DNA from: Styela clava
Taxonomy: Eukaryota > Chordata > Ascidiacea > Stolidobranchia > Styelidae
Direction: 5' to 3'
DNA: 64,000 nt
Assembly (NCBI RefSeq): GCF_964204865.1
Contig: NC_135263.1
Location: 15,855,426-15,919,425 of the forward strand
Shown here: piece after piece, positions 1 through 10,232 of the stretch
Position numbering within the stretch: position 1 is the stretch's first letter
How the letters are laid out: every line of letters starts with the position of its first letter
The notes under the pieces: generated by a model
The model's database searches: none
What the model was told of the DNA's origin: nothing
The model's input: the letters and a program-made list of their open reading frames with translations, nothing else
Position numbers and translations under genes: made by a program

Positions 1-453
1 TTTCCAATTTCGGTTCAAGAACAATTTTGAAAATGTCTTTAACATCTAATCCATTTCCATTTCGCTTGTGATCCGAAATAACACTCTTATAATGATGTTG
101 AACGAAAGCTCGAAAAAGAATAAATTGGACTGGTTGCGATATCATCAATCTGAAATTTCTAAACATATATTGTTCAGTTTGTATCTTTTGTGCTATATTT
201 TCAACTGAAGAATGAAGAAACTGATCTTGCAGCATGCCAAGACATGAATGACAAAAATGTTTTATTTCGCCACATTCACTGGAATCTAGTATTTGTTCTT
301 TGGAGAATATACTGGGCCATCTTGACATGAGGTTTTCCTCAATTTCTTCCTCTGATTTCCTCAATATTTCATCATCTTTAACATTAAGAAACATAAAAAT
401 GCATCGGGGGCATAGATTTTTACCCATCATGATGCCATGTGACAAATGATTAT
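1..453 (-). CDS. PUS10: PUS10 tRNA pseudouridine synthase, 5' coding exon (partial, runs off left edge)
   Basis: PUS10 is the archaeal/eukaryotic pseudouridine synthase acting on tRNA positions 54/55; in vertebrates it also binds primary microRNAs. The minus strand is open from a 3' splice site (T-rich tract then AG, complement at 454-455) to the window edge. It encodes an N-terminal segment with CPRCIF and, about 60 residues later, CHSCLGMLQ. These are the two CxxC pairs of the PUS10 zinc-binding N-terminal domain and align with vertebrate PUS10 (CPRCIF and CLGILQ). The catalytic domain would lie left of the window. The first usable in-frame Met codons are the adjacent ATG ATG ending near 426, just before GKNLCPRC. 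A short out-of-frame ATG precedes them. No upstream coding exon was recognised between 454 and HAUS1, so this may be the first coding exon, possibly trans-spliced. Identity is by remembered family similarity and fairly secure. Confidence 0.82.
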
Positions 454-1456
454 CTATTAAAAAAAACAATAAATTAGGAAATGGCAGTGATATGCTAAAA
501 AAACGTATACTCTTATAAAAAACGCAGTATGGTCGATTTATAGAAATGTTGATTGCAAATATGTTAATACATTTTAGAATAGCTTAATATGAGCATTCAA
601 CAAGCTCCAAGTCCATGTGGTGAATATGCAAAGTTCATATGTTGATTCTATCCAACATTCTCAAAGATTTGATGCAAAATATTTACTAAGTAGGAAGGTA
701 AATATATGATTGAAACATGGTTTGCACAGAGTCTTTTTATTTCTGGGAGAATCCACCAATACACAAAATTGAAGAAAACATGTATTTACATCCTGCCAAT
801 GCCCGATTGACATTGATTTCTATTCAAGTGAAAACAGCAACACTTCCATAAAAAATTTAACAGGGCAGTCCAAAAATCAATTATTAACAATGCATCTATA
901 ACAAAACATTTTCTATATAATAGTGATGCTGAGCAAATTTTTGAAATAACAGTCCATCTTTTCATATCTAAACTATTCAAGAAACTTGAAGGTGTACATA
1001 GGGATCACAGGCTGAAGTACCAACTCTATTCTATAAGCTTCCCAAAGGTATCTCCAACTATATTTTTCTATTTTAAGACTATGAATCAGAAATAGCTGTC
1101 ATGTTTATCACAGAAACTTTAATGTTGAATGTTTTATGCTAATTCACAACTCTGACCCTGAGCTGAAATGTCAACTCCAATGTAACACCTAAAATCACAA
1201 GTATATGACAAAAGTGAATGGCTTTGGTCTGATACCAATTTGTTACATCTTCAAAAGTGCACATTCAGACATTAACGTTCATACTATTTTATGAACTGAT
1301 CAGCATTTACATTTATGCAATTTCACATGAAAATTATTTATGCATTTCTCATTTTTAAACCAGGGAATAAGTATGGGCATTTGAGTTTACCTCAAAATAT
1401 ATGCAGACATGTGGCGCTACCTGGTAGCAAACAATACCACATGTAAAATATAGGAA
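454..1456. other. HAUS1-PUS10 intergenic / HAUS1 3' UTR region
   Basis: About 1 kb between the HAUS1 stop and the PUS10 exon, both read on the minus strand. I see no conserved exon. A complement of AATAAA near 734-739 could be a poly(A) signal for HAUS1. A stretch of T residues on the minus strand immediately precedes the PUS10 acceptor. A 64-codon open frame at 786-980 has no recognisable similarity and is left uncalled. Confidence 0.5.
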
Positions 1457-2173
1457 TCATAGACTAGGTGCATTTGCACCAATTTCACCAAGTTTATCAG
1501 AAAATTCTTTATCAACTTGTTTAAACTCAATTTTCTTTTCTTCAAGTTTTATTTGAGCTTGAGCAAGACTTGGTTGCAGATCTTTATATGAATTTAACTG
1601 AAGTCTTAACGGCTTCAATTTCATTTCCATTTCGGAAACTTCATTTCCTAAAGATACTAATGTTTCATGCGATATATTGTCTTCATAACCAGCTGATGAA
1701 AGTAATTGTTTATTTGACCGTAATTCGGCGTCATATTGTTTGATCTTTTTTGAATGAAATGAAGTTGATTTCTTTGTGTTGCTGCTCTCTTGCTGTTGCT
1801 GCTCTTCTAACGATTCAAGTCGTGACAGCTCACGTCGCCAAAACTCCTTTGTATTAAGTATATCAGAAAATTTACTTTTATAATTTTGTATTCTTTTTTG
1901 ACTTGAATCAAGCGTTATCTCAGATTCCTGCAACTCCTGGCTTAGATCGCTTAAAGCCAAAGTTAAATTCAATGCACAGGGTGTTATAACATCCAATGCA
2001 TCAGAAGTTGTTTGTAATGACTTTGCCAAGAGTTTTCCTATGTTTGATAACTCTGATGGCAAATGAACGGACGAAAGAATAGAACGAAAACGACTAGAAT
2101 CAACTTTATATTCCTCGATCTCCATCTTCATTTGATCAATTATTAACCCATAATTGGAAGACGACTCCTCCAT
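1457..2173 (-). CDS. HAUS1: HAUS augmin-like complex subunit 1 (238 aa, coiled coil)
   Basis: HAUS1 is a subunit of the eight-protein augmin complex, which recruits gamma-tubulin to spindle microtubules for branching nucleation in mitosis. The 238-residue frame is rich in Glu, Lys, Gln and Leu with heptad-like spacing throughout. Its C-terminal third matches vertebrate HAUS1: SHETLVSLGNEVSEMEMKLK corresponds to the SHQSLVALSEKLARLK region, and LQPSLAQAQIKLEEKKIEF to the P-SLAQVKIEEAKREL region, followed by the short acidic tail. Vertebrate HAUS1 is about 278 residues. The roughly 40 N-terminal residues there have no counterpart here: the frame opens after an in-frame TGA some 30 bases upstream of the ATG at 2173. 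Either the protein is shorter, or a first exon lies further right and joins upstream of this ATG. The whole visible coding region is intronless. It lies head-to-tail with PUS10. Confidence 0.8.
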   Translation of the reverse strand: MEESSSNYGLIIDQMKMEIEEYKVDSSRFRSILSSVHLPSELSNIGKLLAKSLQTTSDALDVITPCALNLTLALSDLSQELQESEITLDSSQKRIQNYKSKFSDILNTKEFWRRELSRLESLEEQQQQESSNTKKSTSFHSKKIKQYDAELRSNKQLLSSAGYEDNISHETLVSLGNEVSEMEMKLKPLRLQLNSYKDLQPSLAQAQIKLEEKKIEFKQVDKEFSDKLGEIGANAPSL

Positions 2174-2519
2174 AACATGACAGTTTCCCAGTCTTACAAT
2201 CGCTCAACATATAAAACCTAAGCTGAATACGGTAAATTCTGGCAAACCGACGCTCGACGCAGCTCACGCGGATCCTTGCTGACCTCCTACCAAGACTGTA
2301 GGAAGGAAGGCAAAATTCATATCTAACAAAATGCTAGTGAAATATCAGTAGTGGCAAAGATGTCATATTACCGTGTTCCCCAATAAAATTGCCGTTCAGA
2401 GCGAAGTTTATTCAGGACAGCCTTGACGTAGGCCGCCACGTGTGACAGAGAAATGACATTAAACAGCGTCATCGGACAGGGTAGATAACGAGTTCCTATG
2501 AATGCAAATACAACAGTGA
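2174..2519. promoter_or_regulatory. Probable HAUS1 5' flank
   Basis: This is the only segment nearby with several CpG dinucleotides (for example around 2245-2275 and 2395-2440), which would suit the promoter of a housekeeping gene transcribed leftwards. No TATA box or other defined site was recognised. An unseen first HAUS1 exon could be here. Confidence 0.3.
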
Positions 2520-3330
2520 AATTTGAGATATCATACGAAATTCAGTAATAAATGGATATCATGTATACCCCAGGAATGGAAAACTAATTTTTCAAAAACA
2601 TCACAAGTCAATCCACATCTTATTCTTAGTCTGATCGAAGATGTAAAAAGCAATGATAAAACCTCTCGATATATTTATGATAAACTTTGTAATGAAAATT
2701 TTTTGCCGCCAACTGAAAAAATAGAAAAAATGGTCAAAAGAATTGTGCAGGAACTTAGATAATTGGGTGACATTGTATGAAAAAGTCTTTTATTGCGTTA
2801 TTGAATCCAGACTTCGTTCATTCCATGTTAAATTTGTTTTGCGAGCAGTGCCCACTAATGACCTGCTATATAGAATAAATAAAACACAAAGTCCAAATTG
2901 TACATTTTGTAATTTTCATGTTGAAACTGTGTTACATTTATTTTATCTCTGTGAATTTGTGCAGCAATTCTGGGAAATAGTTAACGCTTGGTTAACCGTT
3001 GAGAATGGATTAAACCTTAATTTGTTACATAGAGAAATGTTATTGGGGGTAGGGCAAAACCAGGGTATAAACTGTGTTTTATTATGTGTCAGATATTTTA
3101 TATACAAATGTAAACTGCGTAATGGAAAGCCTCAATTTTGCCAATTTTTATATAGGATAAAAAATAATATAAACTGTGAAAAGACTATTGCAACTAAAAA
3201 TGGTAAACTGTCAATCCATAAGAAGAAGTGGAAAACTATTATGTGCTCGTTTTTTTAAAATGCAATTATATTTATGCTATTGTGGTTATATAATGTGATG
3301 TTTTTATTCATTGAAAAAAAATTGAAAAGT
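2520..3330 (+). mobile_element. 5'-truncated LINE (non-LTR retrotransposon) 3' end with zf-RVT domain, frameshifted
   Basis: Two overlapping plus-strand frames (2523-2762 and 2743-3258) together read like the C-terminal end of a non-LTR retrotransposon ORF2. The first has the WISCIPQEWKTNF segment typical after the RT domain. The second has LRAVPTNDLLYRI, then CTFC and HLFYLC, the reverse-transcriptase zinc-binding (zf-RVT) arrangement. One frame change near 2755 splits them, so the copy is dead. An A-rich stretch near 3315-3325 probably marks the 3' end. The RT and endonuclease parts are missing, as expected from 5' truncation during target-primed reverse transcription. Confidence 0.72.
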
Positions 3331-3420
3331 GTGCCAGGTGACTGACGACAAGTGACACGATCGAGTGAGACACTGTATAGGGTAACGAAGATTCGACCCT
3401 ATCTGCGTGTCCACACTCCC

Positions 3421-4098
3421 GTGTTATTGAACACACGTTAACAGAGTGTAACTCCGATCTTGATTCCTTCAGAGGTCAAAAAGCACACAATGTATTGAAT
3501 GCCAATTATTATATTGTAAAGTTGCACAATCGAATTGATCCAAATAACGAATTACACTTGAAACCTTAAAGCAAGTATATGTGATGAAACCAAATTTCTA
3601 ACTAACAAAGAACGGCAAAGACAAGCTACACTGAGTGAGAAAAATATATCATAAAGGAAATGAATTGGGACAACGACCTTGTTTCAGGCAAATAACATGC
3701 ACTACTGACAATAAGTGGTGAAAATATTAAAATACACAGTAACTATCCTTATGTACTTGTGTTATTGAACACGCGTTAACAGAGTGTAACTCCGATCTTG
3801 ACTCCTCCAGAGGTCAAAAAGCACACAATGTATTGAATGCCAATTGTTAAATTGTAAAGTTGCACAATCGAATTGATCCAAATAACGAATTACACTTGAA
3901 ACCTTAAAGCAAGTATATGTGATGAAACCAAATTTCTAACTAACAAAGAACGGCAAAGACGAGCTACACTGAGTGAGAAAAATATATCATATAGGAAATG
4001 AATTGGGACAACGACCTTGTTTCAGGCAAATAACATGCACTACTAACAATAAGTGGTGAAAATATTAAAATACACAGTAACTATCCTTATGTACTTGC
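3421..4098. repeat. Two-copy tandem repeat, period 338 bp
   Basis: 3421-3758 is repeated directly by 3759-4098 with few differences. Both start GTGTTATTGAACAC and end TCCTTATGTACTTG. No open frame or known family was recognised. The flanks (3340-3420 and after 4100) are not part of the repeat. Confidence 0.9.
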
Positions 4099-4172
4099 TA
4101 CAACTGACATTGTTCGATGAGTTCAGGCAGAGACAATGCATAACAATTTGTTTTCATGTAACATCTATGGTC

Positions 4173-4260
4173 CAGGGGTGGGCAAGGTTTTTAAACCAAG
4201 GGCCGAAAAGTTTGCCCACCTAGTCTGGCGGGCCATGTGATTGTGAAGTAAAAGGTGGGA
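4173..4260 (+). mobile_element. hAT-like terminus (fragment)
   Basis: CAGGGGTGGGCAAGG at 4173, followed by a purine-rich segment and GGCGGGCCATGTG, is the usual look of a hAT/Charlie-type 5' terminus. No matching inverted terminus was found nearby, so this is a truncated remnant, probably cut by the SINE that follows. Confidence 0.5.
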
Positions 4261-4309
4261 TTTCGAGAAAATGTATTTGACTGCTCGTCGGTGTTCGCAA
4301 TTTTCCAAA

Positions 4310-4595
4310 ATTCAAACTGCCTGAAAGAAAGACTTTGTTGCTGGGCCTTGACCTGAATATATGCCAGTACCTCGGCATTGCCAGTACTTCAGCATTAAGA
4401 TAGGATTTACATATTTATCCCGGGGGAGAGGAAAGTCGATAAGACGGCGAGGAGTCGAGTCCAGCGATCCTCTCGCACATAACCATCCCTGCATGGGATT
4501 CGAACCTACGAACCCACGCAGAGTAATTAGAGGTGCGGTGGCGAGCGTATTCCTAACGCTTATCCCGTTGAGCCACACCGCCGCGCCTTATACAT
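4310..4595 (-). mobile_element. tRNA-derived SINE
   Basis: Read on the minus strand, the element begins near 4590 with a tRNA-like head. TGGCTCAACGG fits the pol III A box and GGTTCGAATCC fits the B box about 55 bases later. An unrelated body with AGAGGATCGCTGG and CTCTCCCCCGGGATAAATA follows. Body fragments recur at about 21180-21370, 30880-30960, 31500-31680 and 48580-48790, so this is a dispersed family. The head does not fold into a credible functional tRNA, so I call it a SINE and not a tRNA gene. Confidence 0.78.
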
Positions 4596-4809
4596 TCAAT
4601 TAGAAAAACTGAAATAAAAGTTGCTTAACAACATATATATATACCACCAATCTGCCTTAATCTGTAAAATATTACATATACGAGTTTTGATCTCAGTTCG
4701 TCATCAATTGTAACCTTCAAATATTTAATGATTTTATTCTATTCAATTCTATTACTGCCAAAGCTTACTCCAAAATCAGTATTATCATGCTTTTTTATAT
4801 AAAATAGCA

Positions 4810-5190
4810 TACCGTGTTTCCCCGAAAATAAGACTGGGTTTTATTTCAATTTCCTTCCGCATAATAACACTAGGGCTTGATTTCTGGGGATTCATTAATC
4901 AAAAACAAAATTACAAAGTGGAGAATTACGAGATTTTCAAATATACAAAATATGGAAACCTATATCCAGTTACTTATAAATAAGAGTTTTTATTCAAAAT
5001 AACTTTAAAACATAGATTATCAATTATTTACAACGCGTAGTAGAGATTTCTTGCTATCGACTAGGTCTAAAAATAAATTCACTTTATTGACTAGGTCTCT
5101 TTTTAAGGGGAGGGCTTATATTAAAATCATTTTTAAAATTCAGGCTAGGTCTTATTTTCAGGGTAGGTCTTATTTTCGGGAAACACGGTA
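4810..5190. mobile_element. MITE with CCGTGTTTCCCCGAAAATAA termini, TA target duplication
   Basis: The left end CCGTGTTTCCCCGAAAATAA and the right end TTATTTTCGGGAAACACGG are inverted repeats about 20 bases long (one extra C in the left copy). TA lies on each side (4810-4811 and 5189-5190), as for Tc1/mariner-like elements. No coding capacity remains. Decayed relatives with the TCGATAGCAAGAAATCTCT core lie at about 22130-22450 and 32520-32830, inside the duplicated lectin segments. Confidence 0.82.
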
Positions 5191-5966
5191 GATTCTGTTT
5201 TGGAATATATTTGAGATAATTTATTTGCTTTAACTACCCCATTTCGAAAAAAAACTTTTTTTGCTAGATTTTGAGAGCCCGTAAGAGCAATGAACTGAAA
5301 TTACGTTCAGGTTTTGATGCAGGATTTTTTTAGTGGTTTTTGTACAAAAAAGGAAAACAGTTATAAAACATTTTAAAATCATAAACTGGATATATTTTTC
5401 AAATATTACAATCTTATTTGCCTTCATTGCGGAAAATAAACAAACCCACCTAGGCTGGTGGCTTATCTTGGTATAACGCGCTGACAAGTCAAAACGCCGT
5501 CATTCGCAGCTATACAATGGAGAATTAATGAAATGAGTGTAATAAAAACTTTTTTGAAGAAGGCTCCATAGCCGCGAACAGGAGTGCTTTTTGAAATTGT
5601 TGTCCCACAAAACATTTTGTTTTTGTTACAAAGCCTAGGCCTATGACAGAATTTACTATCATAATTCAATTCTGTACACACCCTGATTACATTTCAGCAA
5701 TAAAATTTGACCCATCAGTTAAAGTTGTGTCGTGAGTATGACTACTTACAAGTATTCGATTCTTAAAATTTTCGATCCCGATTCTCGATTCCTCGACATA
5801 GCTCACCGAGAGAATATACCCACTTAAACAATACCAAATGAAATCAAACACGAGCGCGATGTTTAAACATTTGGACACGAAGATCAGAACTAAGTAGTAT
5901 GGGTTTTCAATATGTCTTAGAGGACAAATCAGCACACAAAAAACGTATCCCAATAATCCCATAGAG
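5191..5966. other. Intergenic, repeat-derived, no gene seen
   Basis: Three short minus-strand frames are present without recognisable similarity. The part around 5750-5930 (GATTCTCGATTCCTCGA, TTTGGACACGAAGATC) resembles segments near 39270, 45060-45200 and 45900-45960, so it belongs to a dispersed repeat. Confidence 0.5.
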
Positions 5967-6462
5967 CAGGGGTTCTCAAACATTTGGTGTTGCGGAGCCC
6001 TTGAAAAGTTGAATATTATTTGCGGAGCCCCAAAATAAATGTTAAAATTGTTACTTTCAGATTAATATTCCTGGGCAAGTTAAAAGTACTTTACTTATTC
6101 AAAATGCTGAACCTTTTTTAATAGGATTAACACAAGCCATAAATGAATCTGAATTTCATACTAAAGCTGTAAATTTGACACTTGACGAACATATTAATAA
6201 ATTAGGGGTCGAATCTTTTCTCTTTTGACATTTCTGGAAGACTTAACAGGCCGCTAATAACGTGCGCGATTTTATTTTGTTACAATCGCCGATTTTTTTC
6301 GTCAGCATGGCGTGTTTTGAACATCTTTACGCCGGTGTTTATTCTCCTTAAATCAAAAATTTCCCTCGGCATATACATGTATTGTTACACAATGACGACG
6401 TTAATTAGGCTTCCCGCTGCTTGTCAGCAGGGAACCTATTGTATTCCTGTGTTTTATTATTA

Positions 6463-6513
<51 letters not shown>

Positions 6514-9106
6514 TTTTTTTTTCAAATTGGTCCTACAAACTTTAAATTCACCTCAAATGTGCAGAAGTTCTCAGCTAGCAATAAAATGCAAATTTCATGC
6601 ATGACTGACCACGCTTTCACGCTCCAGTGAGCAAAACGCGTTTTCAGTTTTTTTGCAATTTCTCAAAATTGATACATGGTATTGGGTTGAAATTCATAAC
6701 AATGATTAATGGACATGTTCCGGATACAATATGTCAAGGATACGCATGAGTGACCTCGGCGATACGCTCCAGTGAGCAATATAGGATTTTACATTTTCAT
6801 CTTCTTCTCGAGAACGACAATACTTAAAGACTTGAAATTTACATCACATGCAGATAATGAGTCTCCCATCATAACTTGCAAATTTTATGCATGACTGACC
6901 ACGCTTTCACGCTCCAGTGAGCAAAACGCGTCTTCAGTTTTTTTGCGATTTCTCAAAATTGATACATGGTATTGGGTTGAAATTCATAACAATGATTAAT
7001 GGACATGTTCCGGATACAATATGTCAAGGATACGCATGAGAGACCTCGGCGATACGCTCCAGTGAGCAATATAGGATTTCACATTTTCATCTTCTTCTCG
7101 AGAACGACAATACTTAGAGACTTGAAATTTACATCACATGCAGATAATAAGTCCCCCATCGTAAACTGCAAATTTTATGCATGACTAACCACGCTTTCAC
7201 GCTCCAGTGAACGAAACGCGTCTTCAGTTTTTTTTACGCGGGAAGCCTGTTAAAGCTGCACGCAGCTCTAGTTATTATTTATTTTTATTATTTTTTTTTC
7301 AAATTGGTCCTACAAACTTGAAATTCACCTCAAATGTGCAGAAGTTCTCAGCTAGCAATAAAATGCAAATTTTATGCATGACTGACCACGCTTTCACGCT
7401 CCAGTGAGCAAAACGCGTTTTCAGTTTTTTTGCAATTTCTCAAAATTGATACATGGTATTGGGTTGAAATTCATAACAATGATTAATGGACATGTTCCGG
7501 AAACAATATGTCAAGGATACGCATGAGTGACCTCGGCGATACGCTCCAGTGAGCAATATAGGATTTTACATTTTCATCTTCTTCTCGAGAACGACACTAC
7601 TTAGAGACTTGAAATTTACATAGCATGCAGACAATGAGTCCCCCATCATAATTTGCAAATTTTATGCATGACTGACCACGCTTTCACGCTCCAGTGAGCA
7701 AAACGCGTTTTCAGTTTTTTTGCGATTGCTCAAAATTGATACATGCTATTGGGTTGAAATTCATAACAATGATTAATGGACATGTTCCGGATACGATATG
7801 TCAAGGATACGCATGAGTGACCTCGGCGATACGCTCCAGTGAGCAATATAGGATTTTACATTTTCATCTTCTTCTCGAGAACGACACTACTTAGAGACTT
7901 GAAATTTACATCACATGCAGATAATAAGTCCCCCATCATAAATTGCAAATTTTATGCATGACTGACCACGCTTTCACGCTCCAGTGAGCAAGACGCGTTT
8001 TCAGTTTTTTTTACGCGGGAAGCCTGTTAAAGCTGCACGCAGCTCTAGTTCCTTTTTTGTTCTCGTGGGACATTATGAGTTCAATGTGAAAAACATGTTA
8101 CCATATAATAGTCATCTGCGACGAAATGTTAAAAATTATAATTAATAAAGAGATGAATCCGCAACTCAAATTTCTTGATTGAAAAACGGCATTCTAAAAT
8201 ATTGAACTGAAACTTAAAATGGAAGATCACACGTTTGGCTTCAGCAGACTCACCTCAGATTGAAAACGCTTTTATAGACATTGTAAATCACAAAATTTGG
8301 TGTTATGTGAGGTTTTCGTCGTAGTAACTGCGAAATCGAAACACAGTCAATTGTGCGCGCGATGTACCTTTTTTTCCCATTCTGAAACTACCGACGAAGC
8401 CGCACGCAATCAATTGTGCACGCGATCCACGATGTACCTTTTTTCATTCTGAAACTACCGACGGAGCCGAATGCAATAAAATAAATTCTAATTGTTCGTA
8501 TTTTGCCCAGACATTGTGATTTTTTAAACGGCGATATCCTGCTTAAAAATAATCTCAGGTGCGAAAGAACAAATCAAGTTTGACAAATCCCAAGATCGCG
8601 AAAATACGACTCCACTTTATTTATTGTTGGCAGTTTATTACATATTTTATGTTAATTTAGAATAGTATTCTTTCATTTAAGTAATACTAATACTAATCTC
8701 GAATCAAACTTGAGTAACGATGATCACAATTACATTATAACGAAGGGACACGTTGAATGCTCGCATCGGTCATGGACTGAATATTTTACGCAACAGAAAT
8801 CTCGTTATCCGTTTTTTTAATGGCGAAGAATGTTGCGCGGAAATTTCCGATTCCAATTTTGAACCACCTCCCTCTTAAGAACCCTGGCTGCGCTCCTGCT
8901 TATAAATAATGTCATTTTTAATTCAGCCTCTTTACCATATTTCGAGGCTGTATTGTTGTCAGATTTTATCAACGCTGTTATTGCTTCTTTCAACAGTTAC
9001 AAAATTTTGAGTCAGTATTTCGAAGAGTAATCGAATAGCTCGCGGAGCCCCTGGGTTTCTCTCGCGGAGCCCTGAGGCTCCGTACGGAGCACTTTGAGAA
9101 CCTATG
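5967..9106. mobile_element. hAT-superfamily element with 8-bp target duplication, hosting a Helentron-like insertion
   Basis: The left end CAGGGGTTCTCAAACATTTG at 5967 and the right end, complementary to CATAGGTTCTCAAAGTG, at 9106 are imperfect inverted repeats of the hAT type. The identical 8-mer CCATAGAG flanks both sides (5959-5966 and 9107-9114), a perfect hAT-style target duplication. Repeated GCGGAGCCC boxes lie inside each end. No transposase was recognised, so it is non-autonomous. A Helentron-like array (6405-8048) sits within it and accounts for about half its length. Confidence 0.87.
6405..8048 (+). mobile_element. Helentron/DINE-1-like element array 1 (one head, two bodies, two tails)
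   Basis: Starts with the family head AGGCTTCCCGCTGC (6407), then an (ATT)n tract (about 6456-6512), then a body of two 290-bp repeat units. A tail follows: GCGGGAAGCC, the hairpin AGCTGCACGCAGCT, and CTAG ending at 7271. A second T-tract plus body of two units and a second tail ending CTAG at 8048 come next. The head and tail carry inverted GGCTTCCCGC/GCGGGAAGCC. Only one head matches two tails, unlike the balanced pattern expected from nesting. Confidence 0.8.
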
Positions 9107-9786
9107 CCATAGAGCTCACAGAAGTTTTTGAAATACAAAAAATAAACGTAATAGCCTTCTAGAGAAAAAATGACAATTTTAAACCACTGAAAATTTCAAA
9201 GCAATAGTTCCAGTGAGAAAATATATTTTTTCATAACAATAATAAGGAAATGAGTTCTAACAACAACAACAACGAAAATATCATAATACCAACACGATTT
9301 GGATGTTCACTTTGAGTCCGAAAAATCACTGTTGTAGAAAACTGGATGTCGTAGGAAAAATATGTTGCAATTTTAATAGTTCAATTTGTTTACATGCCTT
9401 CCTGTGAGTCTCGATCGCAATTTGGAGACAGTAAGCTCCACTGAGCTAAATGCTCCTCCTGAAGCAGCGGATGTTGATGGGGCACAGAGGTACTTTTAGA
9501 CAGCAACTGCGATATTTGGGTAGGATTTTTTTCTTCGTTGCCACCATTGCAACATTTCTTCTTGGGTCGATGATATGCCATAATTTCTGTCATTCAAATA
9601 TTTTGAATTCACCAATGTTACCGCCCCTTGCTTCAAAGTTGTCAATACCATCATTGATGAGATTTTCAATATATGCTTCCTTTTTTCCATTGAAGAGCTA
9701 TTTTGCTATTCCGGTAAGCCGAAGTTTGTAAGATTTTTCAAACGGGGGCGCGGCTCAAAAAAGTTTTAAGAACGACTGTATTAGAA
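9107..9786. other. Intergenic: dispersed repeat plus decayed hAT terminus
   Basis: 9130-9290 resembles segments near 23150-23310, 33560-33800 and 46250-46500 (AATAGCCTTCT, AAAGCAATTG). 9742-9777 reads, on the minus strand, as a decayed hAT terminus (CAGTCGTTCTTAAAAC and then GAGCCGCGCCCCC). The overlapping frames at 9390-9731 on both strands show no domain and are not called. Confidence 0.5.
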
Positions 9787-10232
9787 TATTCATGTTGTAA
9801 GCTGAAATTTCTAAACAATTTTGAATTCGTATTCAGGGTATCTGCATCCTTGTTTCTAATATATGAAGATTCCAAAATATCGAATCATCATAATGCATTG
9901 AATAGGCGTTAGAAGAAACGAAAATATTCACTATAGATCGCTTATATAAGTAAAATAATTTGATTTTCATTGAATCTCCCTATTTTTTATTTATTCAAAA
10001 CCTATGGATAGAAAATACATTTATCAGCACCAGCACGTATGTCGTATGCTACTACATTTTCTAATTTGATACACCTATTGTCAATTTACAGTTAATGTTC
10101 TTCTTTTGTATGCTGTTGCGTCGCGTTTTTGTAATTTGGACTACAAACATTTGCAGTATTTTTTGTAACGTTGATGTGTATATTTTATTTGGTATATGAA
10201 TGATATTGACGTAATAATTCTCCTTTCTGATA

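Noticed and set aside
4495-4595. Possible tRNA gene on the minus strand
   Set aside because: A and B boxes are present but the cloverleaf is not credible and a long non-tRNA body follows; it is a SINE.
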